NCBI GenBank assembly: GCA_020720905.1
Contig: DYNT01000005.1
Location: 1-24,067, forward strand
Direction of reading: 5' to 3'
Origin: Micavibrio aeruginosavorus
Lineage (GTDB): Bacteria > Pseudomonadota > Alphaproteobacteria > UBA9219
DNA: 24,067 bases
The notes beneath the pieces were generated by a model. That model worked only from the letters and a program-made list of their open reading frames with translations. It was not told the origin of the DNA and ran no database searches. Both the position numbers and the translations under genes were made by a program. Positions 15,669 to 23,057 of this stretch are shown in pieces. The first letter of the stretch is position 1, and every line of letters begins with the position of its first letter.

Positions 15669-16601
15669 ATGGATAAAAAATATCCAAAAGGAATTTATCT
15701 CTTTTCTTTTTTTGTCGCGGCCTTGTTATTCCCTAGCATGGTTTGGGCGCAGGTTGATACGTTGGGTGCGCTCTTTTGTAAGGTGAAGGCGGAAAGCACC
15801 GTGTATCCTTATATCCTTAATGCCTTTGCCTATATCGCGGGGGCCTTTTTAGCGGTGCGTTCGATCCTTCTCTTTAAAAGGCATGCTGAAAATCCAAGCC
15901 AATCCCAAATTGTCGCGGGCATCGCGCATTTTGTTGGCGCAGGGTTTCTCCTCTCTCTTCCTACGGTTGCAAGCCTTCTGCAGATGTCCGTTATGGGCAA
16001 TATCCCTGGCGCATGGAGTGGAGCCTGTGCCGCTGGAGCTGTTGTCGGAGCCAGCTCACTTGATGTTATGATGCAAAATTTCGTGAAAAACATTCACGGG
16101 CCGATGTCTACGTTGTTATCGATGATCAGTGTGATCGTTGGGTTGACGTTTATTGTGAAGGGATTGTTTGCTGGCGTCAAAACAGGCACGGATCCTCGCG
16201 CTTCTAGCCCCAAGACGATCATTGTCAATCTGGTCATCGGGGCGCTCCTTATTTCAATAGGGGGCGTGCTGGAGGATATACTTTTAACGATTTTTGGGGT
16301 GAGCTCTGTTAGCAATATGAGCAGTTTTTCTGGCATTGCGTGGTCAAATTTTGTTGGGGCGGGTGTCAACACAACGGCCGCTGATAACACGGTTAAGGCT
16401 ATTCTTGCCTTCATTCAAATTATTGGCCTCATCGCCTTCCTTCGGGGTTGGCTTATCGTTAAAGCGGCGGTTGAAGGCGGCGGGCAGGCGACAATTCCGC
16501 AAGGGATTACCCATATTATTGGTGGCGCGATGGCCATTAACATTGATAGGATGCTCAAAATCATCGACAAGACGTTTGGAACGGGGATTATTAATCCGTA
16601 A
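15669..16601 (+). CDS. dotE: IcmC/DotE-family membrane protein with an extra N-terminal DotP-like module
   Basis: DotE (IcmC) is a small inner-membrane protein of the type IVB apparatus, related to DotP and DotV. The ATG at 15669 follows AGGGG and begins a signal-like helix (residues 9-27). At 310 residues it is far longer than Legionella DotE (194). It contains three copies of a helix-loop-helix hairpin of about 62 residues: 46-110 (AYIAGAFLAVRSILLFKRHA ... SVMG), 145-210 (VIVGLTFIVKGLFAGVKTG ... TIFG) and 243-304 (QIIGLIAFLRGWLIVKAA ... KTFG). Copy 1 is nearly the same as the single module of the next gene (dotP-like). Copies 2 and 3 look like an ordinary DotE. The simplest reading is a DotP-like module joined to DotE. 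Gene order supports the assignment. Confidence 0.75.
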   Translation: MDKKYPKGIYLFSFFVAALLFPSMVWAQVDTLGALFCKVKAESTVYPYILNAFAYIAGAFLAVRSILLFKRHAENPSQSQIVAGIAHFVGAGFLLSLPTVASLLQMSVMGNIPGAWSGACAAGAVVGASSLDVMMQNFVKNIHGPMSTLLSMISVIVGLTFIVKGLFAGVKTGTDPRASSPKTIIVNLVIGALLISIGGVLEDILLTIFGVSSVSNMSSFSGIAWSNFVGAGVNTTAADNTVKAILAFIQIIGLIAFLRGWLIVKAAVEGGGQATIPQGITHIIGGAMAINIDRMLKIIDKTFGTGIINP

Positions 16602-16803
16602 AAGAATTAAACCCTTGTTAAGAACTCCGTAGGACAATAAGAGTAAGGACAAATGTCTAGAAGCCTTGAAAGCAATTAAGAGACAGTTGATGCCGAAAGA
16701 AAGTTGTTGTACCCTGCCTATGTGCTTGATGTGGGATTCAACAAAAACTCACCCCCCCTTTACGGGAGGGAAAAAGGTAACTTTTTATAACCAGGAGGAA
16801 GCG

Positions 16804-17193
16804 ATGAAAAAAAGCGTATTGATGAGTGAAATGTTCAAGTGGGGTGTTCTTGCGGTGATCGTTGCCGTGGCTATGCCAGAGCTGGCGATGGCGCAAGAAG
16901 ATATTGACACGAGACTTAGAGATGTAACCCAAGCCCAATTGCCTGTCTTTCCTTATGTTCTAAGCGCCGTTTGCTATATTGGTGGGGCCTTTATGATGGT
17001 TTCGGGCGCGTTGAGCCTTAAGAAACATGCGGAAAACCCAACCAGTGAACCGATGTCTAAAGGTATTGCGCGTCTTGTCACGGGGGGGGTCATTACGGCT
17101 GTTCCGACCTTAACCTCTCTTCTCCAGACATCTGTGATTGGCTCGTCTCTTGGAGATGAGGCTACCTTTTCGAACTTTACAACAACCTTTTAA
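16804..17193 (+). CDS. dotP: IcmD/DotP-family small membrane protein
   Basis: A 129-residue inner-membrane protein at the icmD/dotP position. The ATG at 16804 has a strong AGGAGGAA site; an open frame reaches further upstream but is not family sequence. A signal peptide (about 1-30, ending ELAMAQ) precedes a single two-helix module (about 45-112: LPVFPYVLSAVCYIGGAFMM, LKKHAENPTSEPMSKGIARL, VPTLTSLLQTSVIG). The KKHAENPT motif matches the FKxHKDNPT-like loop of Legionella IcmD and the first module of the neighbouring dotE-like protein. Its exact job in the type IVB system is unknown in any organism; a small inner-membrane part of the core is the usual view. Confidence 0.75.
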   Translation: MKKSVLMSEMFKWGVLAVIVAVAMPELAMAQEDIDTRLRDVTQAQLPVFPYVLSAVCYIGGAFMMVSGALSLKKHAENPTSEPMSKGIARLVTGGVITAVPTLTSLLQTSVIGSSLGDEATFSNFTTTF

Positions 17194-17205
17194 TAAGAAG
17201 GTTTC

Positions 17206-17904
17206 TTGACCTTTCTATCCCTTTCTCTTGGCGTTGGGTTGCGGCTCGACGCCAAGGGGGCGGTTTCAAAAGAGAAAGCGCCGTCCAAGAGTCAGTTTGA
17301 AAAAACGCTTGGGCGCGATTCTTTTTCTTGCCGTTGTTGTGGGTTTTTTTCCAAAAAATATCAGCGTGTGCTGCCCATGAACGCTCTTTCTTCGGGAAAG
17401 GGCGGCGGGGAAGATTTTGTGACGATCTGTTCCTTTTGTGAGCTGACGGCAACGCTTGATCGCGCAGGCCAAACGGGGGCGGGTTATTTGATCTGGCTTC
17501 CTGAGATTTCGCAAGGCGAGCTTAATCATGTGATGCATGCGCTTTATGTCGCGCGGGAAAGCGCCTGTGCTGAACTATCCAAAGCGGCCTCTCGCACGTT
17601 GGACGTTTTGACAGCAAGGCGGGCTGAAGCCAAGAAGCGGCTGGGAACCGATGATCCTTTAATTTTTGCCACAGCGCTTTTAGAGCAAGTTGAGCCAAAC
17701 GGTGACGCTGCACGAGCTACGCGGCTAGAGGGCATCCGGTTTTTGCCCTTGGATCGTTATTTTATCCCTGTTCGTGGGCAAGAAACCAATGTCTTTCCGC
17801 AAATGCTGACCTACTGGGGTTCCTCTGAAGGCCCTTACGGAAAGATTCCTGTTGATCAGTGGACAGCCTTATTCGCCGATGTAACGGCCAAGGCCAGCGC
17901 ATAA
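17206..17904 (+). CDS. dotN: IcmJ/DotN-family zinc-binding protein of the type IVB coupling complex
   Basis: DotN (IcmJ, TraT-like) binds the DotL ATPase in the cytoplasmic coupling complex that recruits substrates. The protein is 232 residues, starting at a TTG (17206) with GAAGG upstream, 12 bases after the dotP stop; it begins LSLSLGVGLRL as IcmJ does. Zinc ligands are visible as CRCC (C42, C45) in RDSFSCRCCGFFSKKYQRV and CSFC (C75, C78). The family motif GAGYLIWLPEISQGELNHVM (91-110) and LEGIRFLPL near the C-terminus follow. No signal or membrane helix, consistent with a cytoplasmic protein. It is the last recognisable secretion gene here; icmB/dotO, usually next, is absent. Confidence 0.88.
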   Translation: MTFLSLSLGVGLRLDAKGAVSKEKAPSKSQFEKTLGRDSFSCRCCGFFSKKYQRVLPMNALSSGKGGGEDFVTICSFCELTATLDRAGQTGAGYLIWLPEISQGELNHVMHALYVARESACAELSKAASRTLDVLTARRAEAKKRLGTDDPLIFATALLEQVEPNGDAARATRLEGIRFLPLDRYFIPVRGQETNVFPQMLTYWGSSEGPYGKIPVDQWTALFADVTAKASA

Positions 17905-17906
17905 TA

Positions 17907-18399
17907 TAGCCTAGCCTTTATATAAAGCTTGCGTAAGCTTTCGTGCGATAAATCGCCGTCTATCATCGAAACGCGAATATCAGGTTGATTGATACGATTG
18001 TTCTGATCGGTAAAGCGTGTATCATCCATGCGTACAAACGCAAAAATTCCAGCATAGACAGTTGGCTCTGTATAGGCGATTTGTAAGGTTTGTTCAGTCT
18101 GTAGATTGCCATCATCACAAATTGCATCGACTTTTCCTGTGCCCATTCGATTTTGATGCCAAGACTTTCGGCGACAGCTTCGGCAACATCAACTACATAA
18201 CCACTAAACGCGCCTGTATTGGGGTCACGCTCAACCACCTCTGGCCAAGACATGTGTAACCACAGCGTAGGGTGCGGGTGCGTAGAACGCGCTCATAGGC
18301 GGTTTCTTTTGGGGCGGACTGTTGTGCCGTTCCTGTGAGGGCAAGAGCAACAGCCACAACAGAAAAGACTAAAGCCAAAAAGGAAAATTTATTTTTCAT
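17907..18399 (-). pseudogene. Decayed periplasmic solute-binding protein (SBP family 3)
   Basis: Three successive minus-strand frames together spell one degraded protein. Frame 1 (18399 to about 18250): GGAG-preceded ATG, signal peptide (KFSFLALVFSVVAVALALTG) and YERVLRTRTLRCGYT. Frame 2 (about 18253-18140): MSWPEVVERDPNTGAFSGYV, VAESLGIKIEWAQE. Frame 3 (about 18146-17910): GTGKVDAICDDGN, YTEPTVYAGIFAFVR, INQPDIRVSMIDGDLS. The order fits family-3 amino-acid-type binding proteins, but there are two frameshifts, a probable loss of about 15-20 residues before GTGKVDAIC, and no C-terminal part. The right-hand end merges into the dotN 3' end. It occupies the place expected for icmB/dotO and suggests a rearrangement edge. 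Confidence 0.75.
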
Positions 18400-18504
18400 G
18401 AGGCGCTCCGCAAGAGCCGTGGAATAACTGAACGTTAAATTCCCTGCGGCTTGTTGTCAAAGGAGAAACGACATCTTCAGTAGCACGCGTTAAGTCTCTT
18501 TACA

Positions 18505-18536
18505 AAAAACCCCTTGGCATCCACCAAGGGGTTTTT
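18505..18536 (-). terminator. Intrinsic terminator of groESL
   Basis: AAAAACCCCTTGG (18505-18517) pairs perfectly with CCAAGGGGTTTTT (18524-18536) around six bases, 30 bases after the groEL stop. A/T runs on both sides make it potentially bidirectional. Confidence 0.9.
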
Positions 18537-18565
18537 CGTTGTGCCTTATAAAAGGTTGGTGGGGT

Positions 18566-20212
18566 TTAGAACCCGCCCATGCCACCCATGCCGCCCATGT
18601 CGCCATGGCCGCCCATTGGGGCTTCCTTTTTCTCTGGCTTATCGGCGATCATGGTTTCCGTGGTGATCAAGAGACCCGCGACCGAAGCAGCGTTCTCCAA
18701 AGCCACACGAACGACCTTGACGGGATCGATAATGCCTTCCTTGATCAGATTGCAGTAAACGCCTTTTTGAGCATCAAAGCCGTGGTTCTTGTCGGCCTGA
18801 TCCAACAGGCGGCCAACAACGACCGAGCCATCAAGGCCGGCATTGTCAACGATCTGACGGATAGGAGCCTCAAGAGCCTTGCGCACGATGTCAACGCCGC
18901 GGCGTTGATCGTCGTTGGCAACCTTGACCTTTTCAATCGCACGGATGGCGTAAAGAAGAGCCGCGCCACCGCCTGCGATGATGCCTTCTTCCTTGGCCGC
19001 CTTGGTTGCGTGAACGGCATCGTCAACGCGATCCTTGCGTTCCTTGACTTCGACTTCCGTTGCGCCGCCGACGCGGATAACGGCAACGCCGCCAGCCAGC
19101 TTGGCCAGACGTTCTTGCAGCTTCTCCTTGTCGTAATCGGAGGTGGAAAGCTCAATCTGTTGACGGATCTGGGCGCAACGTGCTTCGATGTCTTTCTTTT
19201 TGCCAGCGCCATCAACGATGGTCGTGTTGTCCTTATCGATGCGAACCTTCTTGGCCGTGCCAAGCATGGACAGCGTGACGTTCTCCAGCTTGATGCCAAG
19301 GTCTTCGGAAATGACTTGGCCATTGGTCAAAATCGCCATGTCTTCCAGCATCGCCTTGCGACGATCACCAAAACCCGGAGCCTTAACAGCCGCGACCTTA
19401 AGCCCGCCGCGAAGTTTATTGACAACCAGCGTGGCCAAAGCCTCGCCTTCAACTTCTTCCGCGATGATCAGCAAAGGACGCCCTGACTGAACAACGGCTT
19501 CCAAAACGGGCAGCAAAGGCTGCAAGCCCGCCAGCTTCTTTTCATGGAACAGGATGTAGGGGTTCTCCATCTCGCAGACCATCTTTTCCGCGTTGGTCAC
19601 GAAATAGGGCGAGAGGTAGCCGCGATCAAACTGCATGCCTTCGACGACGTCCAGCTCGGTCTCAAGGCTCTTATTCTCTTCGATAGAGATAGGTGATTCA
19701 TGCCCGACCTTTTCCATGGCCGAGGCAATCATGTCGCCGATTTCCTTATCGCCGTTGGCCGAGATTGTACCGACTTGGGCAATCTCGGTCTTGCTGGCGA
19801 CTTTCTTGGCGCGTGCGGCCAGATCCTCGACAACTTTTTCAACGGCGGCATCCATGCCACGCTTGAGATCCATGGGGTTCATGCCTGCCGCGACGGCCTT
19901 GACGCCTTCGCGAGCCATAGCACGAGCCAGAACGGTGGCGGTTGTGGTGCCGTCACCGGCGCGGTCAACCGTCTTGCTGGCGACTTCACGCACCATTTGG
20001 GCGCCCATGTTTTCAAAGTTATCGGAAAGCTCGATTTCCTTGGCGACGGTGACACCGTCCTTGGTCACGCGGGGTGCGCCATAGCTTTTTTGGATCACGA
20101 CGTTGCGACCCTTGGGCCCCAGCGTGCAAGCGACGGCATCGGCCAGCACATCGATGCCGCGCATCATGCTGTCACGAGCCTTTACGCCAAAACGAATTTC
20201 TTTAGCAGACAT
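18566..20212 (-). CDS. groEL: Chaperonin GroEL (Hsp60)
   Basis: GroEL forms the double-ring folding chamber that works with GroES and ATP in the cytoplasm. The protein is 548 residues, full length, beginning MSAKEIRFGVKARDSM and ending with the Gly-Met tail GGMGGMGGF. The ATP-binding signature GDGTTTATVLARAMAREG (about 86-103, catalytic Asp87), the LGPKGRNVV loop (about 31-39) and the family end region are intact. AAGGA precedes the ATG. It follows groES on the same strand, but the 139-bp gap is filled by a large heptamer-built inverted repeat. A clear terminator follows. Confidence 0.98.
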   Translation of the reverse strand: MSAKEIRFGVKARDSMMRGIDVLADAVACTLGPKGRNVVIQKSYGAPRVTKDGVTVAKEIELSDNFENMGAQMVREVASKTVDRAGDGTTTATVLARAMAREGVKAVAAGMNPMDLKRGMDAAVEKVVEDLAARAKKVASKTEIAQVGTISANGDKEIGDMIASAMEKVGHESPISIEENKSLETELDVVEGMQFDRGYLSPYFVTNAEKMVCEMENPYILFHEKKLAGLQPLLPVLEAVVQSGRPLLIIAEEVEGEALATLVVNKLRGGLKVAAVKAPGFGDRRKAMLEDMAILTNGQVISEDLGIKLENVTLSMLGTAKKVRIDKDNTTIVDGAGKKKDIEARCAQIRQQIELSTSDYDKEKLQERLAKLAGGVAVIRVGGATEVEVKERKDRVDDAVHATKAAKEEGIIAGGGAALLYAIRAIEKVKVANDDQRRGVDIVRKALEAPIRQIVDNAGLDGSVVVGRLLDQADKNHGFDAQKGVYCNLIKEGIIDPVKVVRVALENAASVAGLLITTETMIADKPEKKEAPMGGHGDMGGMGGMGGF

Positions 20213-20250
20213 TGTTGTGTTCCTTTCAAAGGGATAGTTTGATGATTAAA

Positions 20251-20353
20251 AGCATTTAGCATTTAGCATCTAGCATCTAGCATTTAGCATTTAGCATTTA
20301 GGGAAAGAGATTCTCCCGAATTGCTAAATGCTAAATGCCGAATGCTGAATGCT
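20251..20353 (-). repeat. Heptamer-array inverted repeat between groES and groEL
   Basis: On the plus strand 20251-20299 is seven perfect-length tandem copies of AGCATYT (AGCATTT five times, AGCATCT twice). After a short spacer with GGGA/TCCC pairing, 20323-20353 holds four and a partial inverted copies (GCTAAAT, GCTAAAT, GCCGAAT, GCTGAAT, GCT), the last touching the groES stop codon. In the groESL mRNA this would fold into a long hairpin with several possible registers. Confidence 0.9.
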
Positions 20354-20672
20354 ATTTCTTGCAGCCGCACTTGCCGGATGCGCCCTTATCAATCACGCCC
20401 ATAATATCGGACTCTTTCATGATAAGCAGGTCTTGACCATCGATCTTGACTTCTGTGCCGGACCATTTGCCAAACAGAATACAATCACCCGCCTTAACGT
20501 CCAAGGCGACGATCTTGCCTTGTTCATCCCGTGCGCCAGGGCCTACGGCGACGACTTCGCCTTCCATGGGCTTTTCTTTGGCTGTGTCGGGAATAATGAT
20601 GCCGCCAGCGGTCTTGGCTTCGCTTTCAAGACGGCGAACCACGACGCGGTCATGCAGAGGACGAAATTTCAT
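20352..20672 (-). CDS. groES: Co-chaperonin GroES (Hsp10)
   Basis: GroES caps the GroEL chamber. The protein is 106 residues. MKFRPLHDRVVVRR, the mobile loop (about 16-33, EAKTAGGIIIPDTAKEK), the GEVVAVGPG motif (38-46) and VKAGDCILFGKWSGTEV are all typical. AAGGAG precedes the ATG. After the usual end (ESDIMGVID) the protein continues with a short tail, KGASGKCGCKK, carrying a CxC pair not found in the classical 97-residue GroES. First gene of groES-groEL. No CIRCE element (the HrcA site) was seen upstream; a heat-shock sigma-type promoter is the better candidate. Confidence 0.97.
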   Translation of the reverse strand: MKFRPLHDRVVVRRLESEAKTAGGIIIPDTAKEKPMEGEVVAVGPGARDEQGKIVALDVKAGDCILFGKWSGTEVKIDGQDLLIMKESDIMGVIDKGASGKCGCKK

Positions 20673-20699
20673 CGGTCTTGCTCCTTACTAAGTTGTTGT

Positions 20700-20717
20700 C
20701 CAAGGCAAAAGCCTTGG
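20700..20717 (-). promoter_or_regulatory. Perfect hairpin in the groES leader
   Basis: CCAAGGC, four bases, GCCTTGG: a perfect seven-pair stem about 30 bases before the groES start and just downstream of the candidate promoter, so it would be in the 5' untranslated RNA. It could stabilise the message or tune its translation; no function is shown. Confidence 0.5.
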
Positions 20718-20757
20718 GGTGGTAAATAGCTTCGACCTTTTTTCCATCGCTCTATTC

Positions 20758-20784
20758 GAAATGGAGAAAAGGGCAGAAGTCAAG
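20758..20784 (-). promoter_or_regulatory. Candidate heat-shock (sigma-32-type) promoter of groESL
   Basis: On the minus strand CTTGAC, 14 bases, CCATTTC. This resembles the alphaproteobacterial RpoH pattern (CTTGAA-like -35, C-rich -10 start). It lies about 85 bases before the groES start. Confidence 0.4.
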
Positions 20785-21057
20785 CCGACGGGCGGCCTTG
20801 CTTCTGACCGGACTCATGTAAGCGCTTTGGGGGTCTGTTTCAAGGCTTGTTAATAAATAATTTACGGTTTGCCAGCGCTGTGAAAAAAAGCGTTTTGACG
20901 AGACGTGTTAACCATAGCATGGGATCATTCCGTCTATATGGGGGACAGGTCGCCTGTAGAAGGCCCCACATTTGCGTTAGGATGAGGCTGGGTGCGTTAT
21001 TTTGAGGGCTCGGCTGGGGTAGTAGCGCAGGAACTTTCCAAGCTCTCTGGGACGCTT
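20785..21057. other. Non-coding stretch between the groES promoter and trmL
   Basis: About 270 bases without a credible gene. A small hairpin (ACAGG-TCG-CCTGT inside GGGG...CCCC) lies near 20941-20967. I recognise no RNA family and no terminator for trmL here. Confidence 0.4.
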
Positions 21058-21519
21058 CTATGAAGCGCCCCCTGTTTGCCTGATAGCCTCCCCCAAAACC
21101 ATGGCGGCGGCAAGGGCGACGTTAAGGGATCGAAGCCCTTTGGTCATGGGGATAGTGACACGGGCATGGACGGCATTGTGAACGTCTTCTGGCACGCCCG
21201 CGCTTTCGCGTCCAACCATCAGGATGTCATCGGGCTGAAAGATAAAAGCGGTATAGGGCGCAGCGGCCTTGGTGGTGAGCAAGACGATGCGCCGCCCTGC
21301 GCGTGCTTTTAAAAAAGCTGGCCAGTCCTGATGCCGTTCGTAATTGATGTGATCGATATAATCCATGGCCACGCGATGCAGGCGCTTGTCGTCCCAGATA
21401 AAGCCGCACGGCTCGATAATATCAAGGCCGATGCCAAGGCACGCGCCAAGGCGCAGCATAGAGCCCGTGTTGGTGGGCATGTCGGGCTGGTAAAGGGCAA
21501 GGCGAAGAGAGGTGGACAT
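21058..21519 (-). CDS. trmL: tRNA (cytidine/uridine-2'-O-)-methyltransferase TrmL (SPOUT family)
   Basis: TrmL methylates the 2'-O of the wobble nucleotide (position 34) of certain leucine tRNAs, using S-adenosylmethionine. The protein is 153 residues, typical of this minimal SPOUT enzyme. Family motifs are intact: LALYQPDMPTNTGSMLRLGA (7-26; N-terminal P-x-N-x-G), IIEPCGF, the SAM-knot motif MVGRESAGVPE and the C-terminal IPMTKGLRSLNVALAAAMVL (begins at about residue 123). It diverges from the O-antigen-ligase-like gene, with a MITE-like repeat in between. The assignment is by strong family resemblance. Confidence 0.93.
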   Translation of the reverse strand: MSTSLRLALYQPDMPTNTGSMLRLGACLGIGLDIIEPCGFIWDDKRLHRVAMDYIDHINYERHQDWPAFLKARAGRRIVLLTTKAAAPYTAFIFQPDDILMVGRESAGVPEDVHNAVHARVTIPMTKGLRSLNVALAAAMVLGEAIRQTGGAS

Positions 21520-21557
21520 TGGCTTTTAATCCGGTAAAACTGAACGGAAGGCCAGCT

Positions 21558-21707
21558 TATAGCCTATCTCGATATAAGAAGGAAAACCAAATGGGATCCC
21601 CGTCTGCGCGGGGATGACGCTAAAGGCAAAGGATACCACAAAAACCTCGTCATGCCAGCGAAGGCTGGCATCCCATTTTTTAGTCATTTTCTGTGGTTTT
21701 GGCTTTA
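21558..21707. repeat. MITE-like palindromic repeat, copy 2
   Basis: About 150 bp, related to the element at 5171-5330. It starts TATAGCCTATCTC, then has AAACCAAATGGGATCCCCG and an inner REP-like palindrome near 21595-21620 (CCCCGTCTGCGCGGGG), a second at about 21652-21672 (GCCAGCGAAGGCTGGC), and ends ...TAGTCATTTT to GGCTTTA at 21707. The ends are less perfectly inverted than in copy 1. It lies in the gap between the divergent trmL and ligase-like genes, 16 bases before the latter's start. Confidence 0.65.
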
Positions 21708-21723
21708 ACGGACAGGACAAGCG

Positions 21724-22935
21724 ATGAAAACGAAAGAGTTTCAAGAAAAAGGCGCAGCGCTGTTTTTAACGGCATTGCCTGTGGTGACTCTGGTTCTTTA
21801 TGGCCTGATCGTTACCGTGGGGCTGGTTTCCGGTGGCGCATGGGGGGGGCTGGGGATTGGCGGCTCGCTGTTGCTGGCGCTTTTTTATGGCGTGGGGCAC
21901 AAGCGTTTTCCCACGCCTGATCGGCTTGTAACGCTCTTTGTTTTCTTTATGCTCTCGGCGGCGCTGTTATCGTGTTTTCAGGCCTTGCTGCCCCAAGAGT
22001 CATGGCGGGAAACCCTGAAACTTGTGACGATCCTTGTTCCCTTGCTTTTCCTTTTTTCGCCAGCGATGCAAGCGGTCTGCCTTGTGCCAGAGCGCTGGTT
22101 TTTCCTTTTTGTTCTGCTGTTTCTTCTTGGCCTTGGGATGCATAACGGGCTGTTGCTTTATTTTGTGCAGCACTGGGGGCGCGATTCGGGTTATGTGACC
22201 AAGCTTAATCGGGGGCTTTCTTATGGGCTTTTGTTGTTTTGGCCTGTTGCGGCGGTGTTATGGGGCGTGCGCGATCCTCAAAAGAAGACGATTCTTTTGG
22301 GGGCGCTTTTTTTATCCGTAACGCTGGCCTTGACGGTGACAAGCTCACGCGCATCGCAAGTGGGGGCTGTGTTGGCGATGGTTACGTTTATCGCCGCTTG
22401 GGCGTTGCCCAAAGTGACGATGGGGCTATCGGGGGTGGTGGGCGTCGGCTCGCTCGTGTGGCCGATAGTGGCGCATTATGCCGTGACCCATTGGCATGAC
22501 GCCGTTTTGAAATTGCCACCCTCATGGGGGCATCGCGTTGAAATATGGGATTATTTATCCTATCGAATTTTTGAAAGACCCCTTTTGGGATGGGGCATCG
22601 GGCAAGCAGGACGATTGGATTGGCGCGTCCCTCATGGGGATATGTATGTTTATGCGATACAACCTGCCGCGCATCCCCACAATGCCGTTGTGCAACTGTG
22701 GGTTGAGCTTGGTGCATGGGGGCTTGGGCTTTACCTATTCCTGTTTTTCTTGGCGCTTTATGGCGTGGCTCGATTGTGCCCCGCCTTGCGTCCCTTTGCC
22801 TTGGCGGCGATTGCCTTTGCCTATGCTCTTTTGATGACAGCCTATAATTTTTGGACGGATTCTTTGTGGGCGGCCATGGCGTTGACGGCCTTTGCCTTTG
22901 CCGTTTTGCCCGTTTGGAAAAAGGCGGAAAATTAA
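21724..22935 (+). CDS. O-antigen ligase / polymerase-like polytopic membrane protein (Wzy_C family)
   Basis: A 403-residue inner-membrane protein with about ten to twelve hydrophobic helices. A periplasmic loop of about 60 residues (roughly 255-320) carries the family pattern: HRVEIWDYLSYRIFERPLLG, GWGIGQAGRL and HPHNAVVQLWVELGAWG, the H-N...E-G motif typical of WaaL/Wzy-type glycan transferases, and SSRASQVGAVLAM on an earlier helix. AGGA precedes the ATG. Such proteins transfer or polymerise lipid-linked sugars at the outer face of the inner membrane; the substrate cannot be told. The gene stands alone, without glycosyltransferases nearby. Its promoter may lie within the adjacent repeat element. 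Confidence 0.8.
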   Translation: MKTKEFQEKGAALFLTALPVVTLVLYGLIVTVGLVSGGAWGGLGIGGSLLLALFYGVGHKRFPTPDRLVTLFVFFMLSAALLSCFQALLPQESWRETLKLVTILVPLLFLFSPAMQAVCLVPERWFFLFVLLFLLGLGMHNGLLLYFVQHWGRDSGYVTKLNRGLSYGLLLFWPVAAVLWGVRDPQKKTILLGALFLSVTLALTVTSSRASQVGAVLAMVTFIAAWALPKVTMGLSGVVGVGSLVWPIVAHYAVTHWHDAVLKLPPSWGHRVEIWDYLSYRIFERPLLGWGIGQAGRLDWRVPHGDMYVYAIQPAAHPHNAVVQLWVELGAWGLGLYLFLFFLALYGVARLCPALRPFALAAIAFAYALLMTAYNFWTDSLWAAMALTAFAFAVLPVWKKAEN

Positions 22936-23057
22936 GGGGTTATTAAGTCAAAAACACGATGATAGAAGGTAAGCCAACTATAAAAATTTCTAGCCAAAGT
23001 CCTTGGGATAGGCGTAGGTTCTCTCTTAGAGGGTTTGGTTTAGGGTGGGATGGATTC

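Noticed and set aside
16752..16770. CCCCCCC/GGGAGGG hairpin upstream of dotP as a terminator
   Set aside because: One mismatch in the stem and followed by A rather than T on the coding strand, so it does not fit termination of dotE.
17924..17941. AAAGCTT-GCGT-AAGCTTT hairpin after dotN as a terminator
   Set aside because: AT-rich stem without a following T-run, and it lies in the pseudogene remnant; termination is not convincing.
18539..19486. Plus-strand open frame of 315 codons opposite groEL
   Set aside because: A shadow of the highly conserved groEL gene; it begins inside the groESL terminator region and has no ribosome site or recognisable domain.
20849..20863. CtrA-box-like TTAA-N7-TTTA near the groES upstream region
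   Set aside because: One mismatch to TTAA-N7-TTAA in an AT-rich stretch and no gene positioned to use it; likely chance.
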